A stretch of 64,000 bases of DNA from Vermamoeba vermiformis. Taxonomy: Eukaryota > Tubulinea > Echinamoebida. The position numbers and the translations under genes were made by a program. The DNA lies in contig JBEWZL010000098.1 in assembly GCA_045837725.1 (NCBI GenBank), positions 248,001 to 312,000 of the forward strand, given 5' to 3'. This document shows positions 58,657-64,000 of this stretch, one piece after another; within the stretch, counting starts at the first letter, position 1, and the number at the start of each line of letters is the position of its first letter. The notes below the pieces were generated by a model. It did not search any database. It saw only the letters and a list, made by a program, of their open reading frames with translations, and had not been told where the DNA came from.

Positions 58657-60330
58657 TCAAAAGGATATCACCACTTTAGTATCATCGCCGGCATCTCTGA
58701 TCGTAGCTATAGCTCCAAAACTAACGCCCTTGTCCTTTTCATGACGATCCTTATCCTTTTTCTTATCTTTCTTCGAGCTATCTTTGAATTTTGGGGATTC
58801 GATCCTTTCTCCAAGCAAGGATCCTCGTGAGGCACTTAATTTTAGTGATGGACGCATTGGCGAGTCGATATCTTGCTTAATATTCGAACTCGAATGACGA
58901 CGCACTTGCTGGCTGAAACTGAGCCGCAATTGACTTCCGTTAAGAGATGCGGGCGATCCTTTGAACGAAATGGAATCGGAATCGGGCGGATTTGATCCTG
59001 CTGAATTCGGGGCCTCGTTTGTCTCGGGATCAATGCTTTTGGAACTATTCGTCAAATCTTTTCGGTCTTTGTCTGCCTTGCCGGATTTACTTTCTTTATC
59101 CTTCGTTTTCTTATCTTTAACCTTATCCTTGCTCTTGTCTTTCGCTTTTTTCTCTTTTAAGTTGAGCCTTGGCCTTATCCTTGTCCTTTTTAGCTGATTT
59201 ATCTTTCCCCTTCTTATCAAAATCCTTCTTGCTCTTGGATGGGGTCATAAACTCTTTATCTTGTGGTGAACGAGGTGATTTCTCAGCTGTACCACTCGTA
59301 TTACTGCTGCGCGCGCTATCCAAATCGCTGTACTCATCGCTGGATGTCATAGCGCTGCTCGTGCTGTATTGTTTTTTGAATTCCGCGACGAGATCTGGAA
59401 ACAAAATCGCATCGTTAATCATGAAATTAGCTTGTAATACGATCATAATAAAGCCCGATCAATAATTAAATGATTAAAAAGACCTGATCGAGATCGTAAA
59501 TCATTATTGAATGACCTCTCTATTCTTATGGATGCAAAGTAATTAATATGATTATACGGTCACTATTAATATCGAATATGTCGCTTGGTTATCGAATTTA
59601 GACCTTTAAACTTCGGTATGTCTGCGGGTGACGTAAAACTCCTTTGGCGTGTCAATGGCCGAGGACTTGTTTTCTTCTCTTTCACCAATTTACTCACTGC
59701 GAGGGCCCTACATTACATATTAGGTCGTGGGAACATTCAAGAAAACAAGTGAATTATTCTTTTTAGTGAAACGATCTGTCTTCATTTTAAGGTAGTTAAG
59801 CCGGTAATCGTTATTCATCTGCGTAGTAACTTTATATAATACTATTATTGGCAAATTAAATCAAATAAAAACCAATAGAAATAAAAAATAATAGGTGAAT
59901 TACCCGTCAGTATCATCAGAAGAAAATCTTTTAGCTTCTCGTCGATATTGCATGGACATGCGTTGATTAGATATATTTTTGCCCATTTCGCGCGAAAGTT
60001 TCGCCACGCTGGTGCGGATTTGCAAAAGTTCTTGTTCTTGCATCTTCTTTCTCTCCAACACCACTTCAAGACATATTAATTGAGGCCTGTACCATCGCAG
60101 CTTCGAAATACTGGTATGTTGTTGTTTCGAACAAAAAATCAAGACACAAAATCCACAATCTCCAGCGAGAAACATGACACGCTCCAGATTTGGGATCTAT
60201 TTGAAAATCGAAACGTATAATCGTCGTTGCCCTTTCTACTCTCGGATTCTATGACACTCATCATGTAAGAGCGATTATTAATATGAAAGCCACTTTTAGC
60301 TCTTTCAATGGGTCCATTTTTAGTTCTCAT
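58657..60330 (-). CDS. Lys-rich disordered protein with frame break
   Basis: Exons from ATG 60330 read MRTKNGPIERAKSGFHINNR, a coiled coil (VVLERKKMQEQELLQIRTSV), SKLVKEKKTSPRPLTRQRSF, DLVAEFKKQYSTSS and then long KDKDK/KEKKAKDK runs. It ends SLLGERIESPKFKDSSKKDK and FGAIATIRDAG-DDTKVVISF. S/T-P sites abound (EKSPRSPQD, ESPKFK). At 59150-59165, in an A6 run after AQLKRE, the Lys-rich reading changes frame by one base; neither frame alone covers the gene. Cause could be an indel error, a real mutation or frameshifting. Function is unknown. Confidence 0.5.
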
Positions 60331-60541
60331 TTAATGTTTCGAATCCGCCATTTTTCGGGCAAACCATAAATCGAGCAATACTTTAACTAGCAGTACGGAA
60401 GTATGCCATTCATTAAGCATGATTCACGCAGCGGTTGAAACAGTGCTGATTTGTCTAAATTTGGAAAATATACGATAGATCCGCCATCGAAGATATTTTA
60501 ATACTATATTACAAGTAATTATATAACTTACATGATTCGAA

Positions 60542-62404
60542 TTAATTCCGACTAATCCTACGCAGATTCTCGCTACTCGGCGTCCACTTCTTGAAGCCCA
60601 GATCGTTCTGCAAAAAGATGACACGTGTCGCGTGCACGGCCTTGTACTGCACGTAGTTGGGCTTTTCTTGGTGCTGCAGGCCAGAGACGTAACTGTGCTC
60701 GAACTCGCGCAGCACCATGTTGTGTCGCATGAAGGACGATGCGATCATACGTTGCAGGCCGAGTGAATCTTCCCAATTGGGAATGAACACAATGAACGAC
60801 AGAGGCTCGGACTGTGCCTCACTCAGCAGCGTGTCGATGCGTTCAGCGCACTTGAGAATGACTTGCTCGACAAAGGGAGGGTTGACTTCGAACGAGCCTG
60901 AAGTCGGACGGTAATTGAAGAACGAGCCAAAAGAGCCAAAAAACACGTCGGTGTCGGAGTACGCGGAGCAATAGGAGCCATAGAAGCTGTTCAGGGGTGA
61001 TGCAAAGCACTCTGTAGTCACACCAAAGAGCTCGTTGAGTGCTGAGAACACTTTGCCTGGCAGTGCCGCATGCAGTCCTGAGCCCTTGCGCGGCAGTGAG
61101 GGTGACATGCACATCTCGTAGCGCAACAACATGGCGAAGAGACAGCCTGGCACGACGTCACTGTGTTCACCGCAAGTCCTCCTGAACAGCGCCTTGAGCT
61201 TGTTGTAGTGCTCGACCTGCACGACGACTTTTTGTGTTTTGAACTCGAGTGTCAGCTCTTTGCTGCAGCGCTCAACTTTGACTTGTTTGTATTGACTAGC
61301 AACTTCTTCTTTGGTCCGCTGTTGTTCGTGCAGTTTCTTGTTGAATTGATCTGCCGCGCGCAACAGTAATTTGCACGTGAGTTCAACGCGCGAGTGCAGC
61401 TTTTTGTTCAATATTGGACACAAGGACAACTGCAGTTCTTTGATCTTGTCTACAATGCGTGTCTTCTCGTCATCGTGTCTGAGAGTCTTGACCCATTGCA
61501 CTGCTTCATTGCACTGCTCGTTCACTGAATTCTTTTCATCTTCGCTCAGCTCGTAGTCGTTCGTGTCTGTGTTGTTAATCTCGCCGTTAATCTCGAATAA
61601 ATTGCTGCAATGAAACTGCGTGGCATTGATTGTGCGACAAACATCGTTGATCGGTGCTAGTGTCTTATTTGCCAATGTTATTGCCGCGCTTGTCCACGTG
61701 GTCAGTGCATCCACGCCTTCGCGCAAATTACGCGGGAACAAACTGACTTTAGTAGGCACGTCTTCGATGATCTCTTTGTACAATGACGTGCTCACACGTG
61801 GCTCTACATCAATTGGTATCACTGGATCGTGCTTTGGTTGGCCTGATGGAAGAAACAATGTCAGAAAATGGATGCGAGATCTCAATAAACAAATAAAAAT
61901 CTTACGCAAAATACGCGTAATTATTAGAGATATTAGCGTAATATTGGTGATCTGGTGCGATCTGTTATTTAGGAAAATCGGAAAAAATATTATTGAAAAT
62001 AATTGTTACGGGTCCAAAAGTTACTTTAATTGACATTACACGAAGATTCTGGCCGTACTTATCGCGTATAAAATTACAAATAAATTTAAATAATAATTAC
62101 CTGATAAATCTAAAAGCATTAGCCTTTCAGACAGCCACCGCTCAAAAGATAATTTTGGAACTGGCATATCAACGAGAACCAATAATAAATGTTCATAGAG
62201 GCCACGCAAATTACGAATATATTCAAATCGAATAAGTTCTTTGTCCAGATCCACTAATGGAGGCAAAGTCGGTGGATTTTCTTTTGTCGCTACTAACTCC
62301 TCGAGCAATGATGGTGAAAAGAGCACAATCTTGTCATTGCTCATATTACGTGGGCTCTTTTTATACGAATCATCGTGTCCATTGTGGTGCTTCCTTCTTT
62401 TCAT
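60542..62404 (-). CDS. PCIF1/CAPAM-type cap m6Am methyltransferase homologue
   Basis: Exon 1 (ATG 62404) has basic KRRKHHN and a helical part (LVDLDKELIRFEYIRNLRGL). After a 256-base intron comes a long exon with the PCIF1 helical region and the methyltransferase core. The key segment SGSFEVNPPFVEQVILKCAE carries the catalytic NPPF motif. It is preceded by SDTDVFFGSFGSFFNY and followed by LSFIVFIPNWED and the KAVHATRVIFLQND strand. PCIF1 N6-methylates cap-adjacent 2'-O-methyladenosine and in animals reaches polymerase II by an N-terminal WW domain. No WW domain is visible here, so recruitment probably differs. Confidence 0.85.
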
Positions 62405-62681
62405 TGTCTGATAAAATCAAAATTTCGGTTGATTCGCATTGGATCTCACCACCAAAAAACTGCATGGCTTGAAATATTGTGCAAATCGTAGCTAGATATG
62501 ACCTATAGTATTAATACGATGAAATAGGGCATTAAAATCAAACTCCAAATGAGATCCGATTTGTTTCAGTAATTATTCCGCAAAAACGAGATCTGTAGCA
62601 ATCCAACACGCCTCGATACAATATATATATACTTTACTCGCACTTTTTGTCATACAACAATATTATTTCTTATTTATCGCA

Positions 62682-63337
62682 CTAAGCAGTGACTAATTTC
62701 TTATTCTTGGACAATCGTCTAGCCTTGTATCTCTTCTTATCAGAAATCAGTCTGTAATCGCCGTCAGACAACATTTGATTGTGGCGCTTGATGCCTGAAA
62801 CTCGTTCTTGCTTCAATGCTGCACGCATGCCGCTGAGTTTAGTCACATCCGGTTTGACGAATCTCTTCTTGGGAAGGTTGAGAATAGTTTTGATCCAAGC
62901 AGGTTCATTGCCCGGCTTCCATGGCAGTGTAAAATCAGTTTTTTCGCCGCTGAACTTTTCCCAGGCCATCACTGTCTCTTCGAATGTTGCTGGTCCTTCC
63001 ACTGCACATCCAACACGTTAAAAAATATTCTAAAATATGCATATAGTGTATATCATATTTAATAGAGTATAGATACTATTAGAAAGCAAATACACGCAAA
63101 ACAAAATTATTGCGATTAATTAATAATAATTTTAACGACAGATTCGTAGCTATTATTGATAATAATTCGATATAAATGTAACACACTATATTTTCTAATA
63201 TATCTACAATATTATAATGATAACCTACATTTTTTACCACCAGCAGCTTTCTTTTTCTTCGCTCTTGTGATAAGAGTCATTTCACGGCTGAACAAGCCGG
63301 AACGCCTTGAAAATACACCAACAAGCGAGTTCAACAT
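62682..63337 (-). CDS. Probable mitochondrial ribosomal protein mL54
   Basis: ATG 63337 gives MLNSLVGVFSRRSGLFSREM, an amphipathic Arg/Ser-rich start like a mitochondrial presequence, then a Lys-rich AKKKKAAGGKK stretch. The second exon joins in phase (donor GTAGGT) and reads LEGPATFEETVMAWEKFSG, LPWKPGNEPAWIKTILNLPK, a helix with VTKLSGMRAALKQERVSGIK, then HNQML and a basic tail. An E/P-x-W(I/L)xxxL turn followed by helix and a xIKxxN end is the layout of the L54 family. The match is short, so the name is tentative; an organellar ribosomal role fits the basic composition. Confidence 0.5.
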
Positions 63338-64000
63338 ATTATAATATATTAATTATATGTTGGTGTCTGTACAATACAAAAAAATAAACAGAAAATATCG
63401 CGATCTCAGTTTTATGTCTGTCACGCCTGAAACACACCTCAGGTAACTGGTGACTGCAATACAACTATGTCACAGCATACAATATGTAGGAACGAATCAT
63501 GGAGTGCTTTGGGAAATTATCGCGGTTAGATGTGGAGATGGCCTCGCGCAACGGTAAAAATATATTAAAGCATGTATTATTATAGGCTGTCATATTTTTT
63601 TATATTCTAAGCGTAATCGGCGAGTAATTATTAAGTATACCGTGCAATTTATTCATATCATATTGTGGATATCTCCATTTTCGTATTTACGACCTCTAAA
63701 AGCCCATTTTGAATCCTAAACAGTGAAAACATCTTACATCCTTAATCTTAAAATTAGGATGAAGAATAACACCAAGCTTTACATACCTTGGCGAATGGTA
63801 ACCCATCCATTCCATTCGTTTGGAATAGTTTGGTAGAACGATTATACATTAGCAAATGACTCACAAATATTAGTCTTGACCTCAGAATATATTTTATTCG
63901 TGCCGAACGCCTGTTAAATCTCTTTAAGTAATTTGACGTCAAGAGGATTGATTTAATTGTTCCGCCATCGTTCGATAAGCTTGTAAAGCGTTTACTTGCC
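63338..64000. other. AT-rich right end, possible partial exons
   Basis: A plus-strand stretch at 63499-63553 (MECFGKLSRLDVEMASRN, then GTAAAA) could be a first exon running off the window. On the minus strand, 63787-63942 (FNRRSARIKYILRSRL…) ends at a GTATGT donor. Neither can be extended or recognised, so neither is called a gene. Confidence 0.25.

Noticed and set aside
60610-60640. TGACACGTGTCG in the PCIF1 gene
   Set aside because: It matches the element with one mismatch but lies in an exon (codons for THATRVI region), so it is not counted with the intronic set.
1-64000. CRISPR arrays, insertion sequences, tRNA or rRNA genes
   Set aside because: No regularly spaced repeats, no transposase reading frames, and no cloverleaf or rRNA-like stretch was recognised by eye; a covariance-model scan would be needed to exclude small RNAs.

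Overview
The window is nuclear DNA of a gene-dense unicellular eukaryote. Genes lie on both strands, most intergenic gaps are a few hundred bases or less, and nearly every gene is cut by short introns (mostly about 45-70 nt). These have clear GT(A/G)AGT-like donors, a TAAC/TAAT-type branch site and a TAG/CAG acceptor. The gene set (RapGAP, UBE3C-type HECT ligase, DCAF1, TDO, PCIF1, Crinkler-like NTPase, receptors joining a bacterial solute-binding domain to a class C 7TM region) fits an amoebozoan or an early-diverging opisthokont such as a zoosporic fungus. The sequence alone does not decide between them.

Layout. 1-993: 3' part of a DH-PH RhoGEF. 1.2-2.7 kb (-): endonuclease IV-type AP endonuclease. 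3.2-5.2 kb: RapGAP with a disordered KEN-box N-terminus. 5.5-10.0 kb: two convergent RCC1-repeat genes with coiled-coil tails, separated by a stray piece of a phospholipase D gene. 10.3-12.6 kb (-): tryptophan 2,3-dioxygenase. 13.1-15.6 kb: large unrecognised gene with a GC-AG intron. 15.9-20.8 kb: DCAF1. 21.0-25.1 kb (-): UBE3C/HUL5-type HECT ligase. 25.3-26.2 kb (-): pseudokinase. 26.4-30.0 kb (-): PH-phospholipase D. 30.0-31.5 kb (-): aegerolysin-like plus EF-hand protein.

33-54 kb is an accessory, duplicated region. It has three solute-binding/7TM receptors (A, B, C) that share near-identical DNA blocks, two F-box/LRR-family paralogues (one with an internal deletion), a five-module secreted L-type-lectin-like protein and a Crinkler-like NTPase. 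54.4-64 kb returns to compact single genes: a LIM protein, UBL5/Hub1, a small-GTPase/WD40 fusion, a Lys-rich protein with a frame break, a PCIF1-type cap methyltransferase without a visible WW domain, and a probable mitochondrial ribosomal protein.

Functional themes are small-GTPase control (RhoGEF, RapGAP, RCC1 proteins, GTPase-WD40), ubiquitin pathways (DCAF1, HECT, UBL5, F-box/LRR) and cell-surface sensing (receptors, lectin). The most unexpected signal is not a gene. A perfect 12-nt palindrome, TGACAC(G/C)TGTCA, recurs at least 13 times (two with one mismatch), and every listed copy falls inside an intron of one of several unrelated genes.
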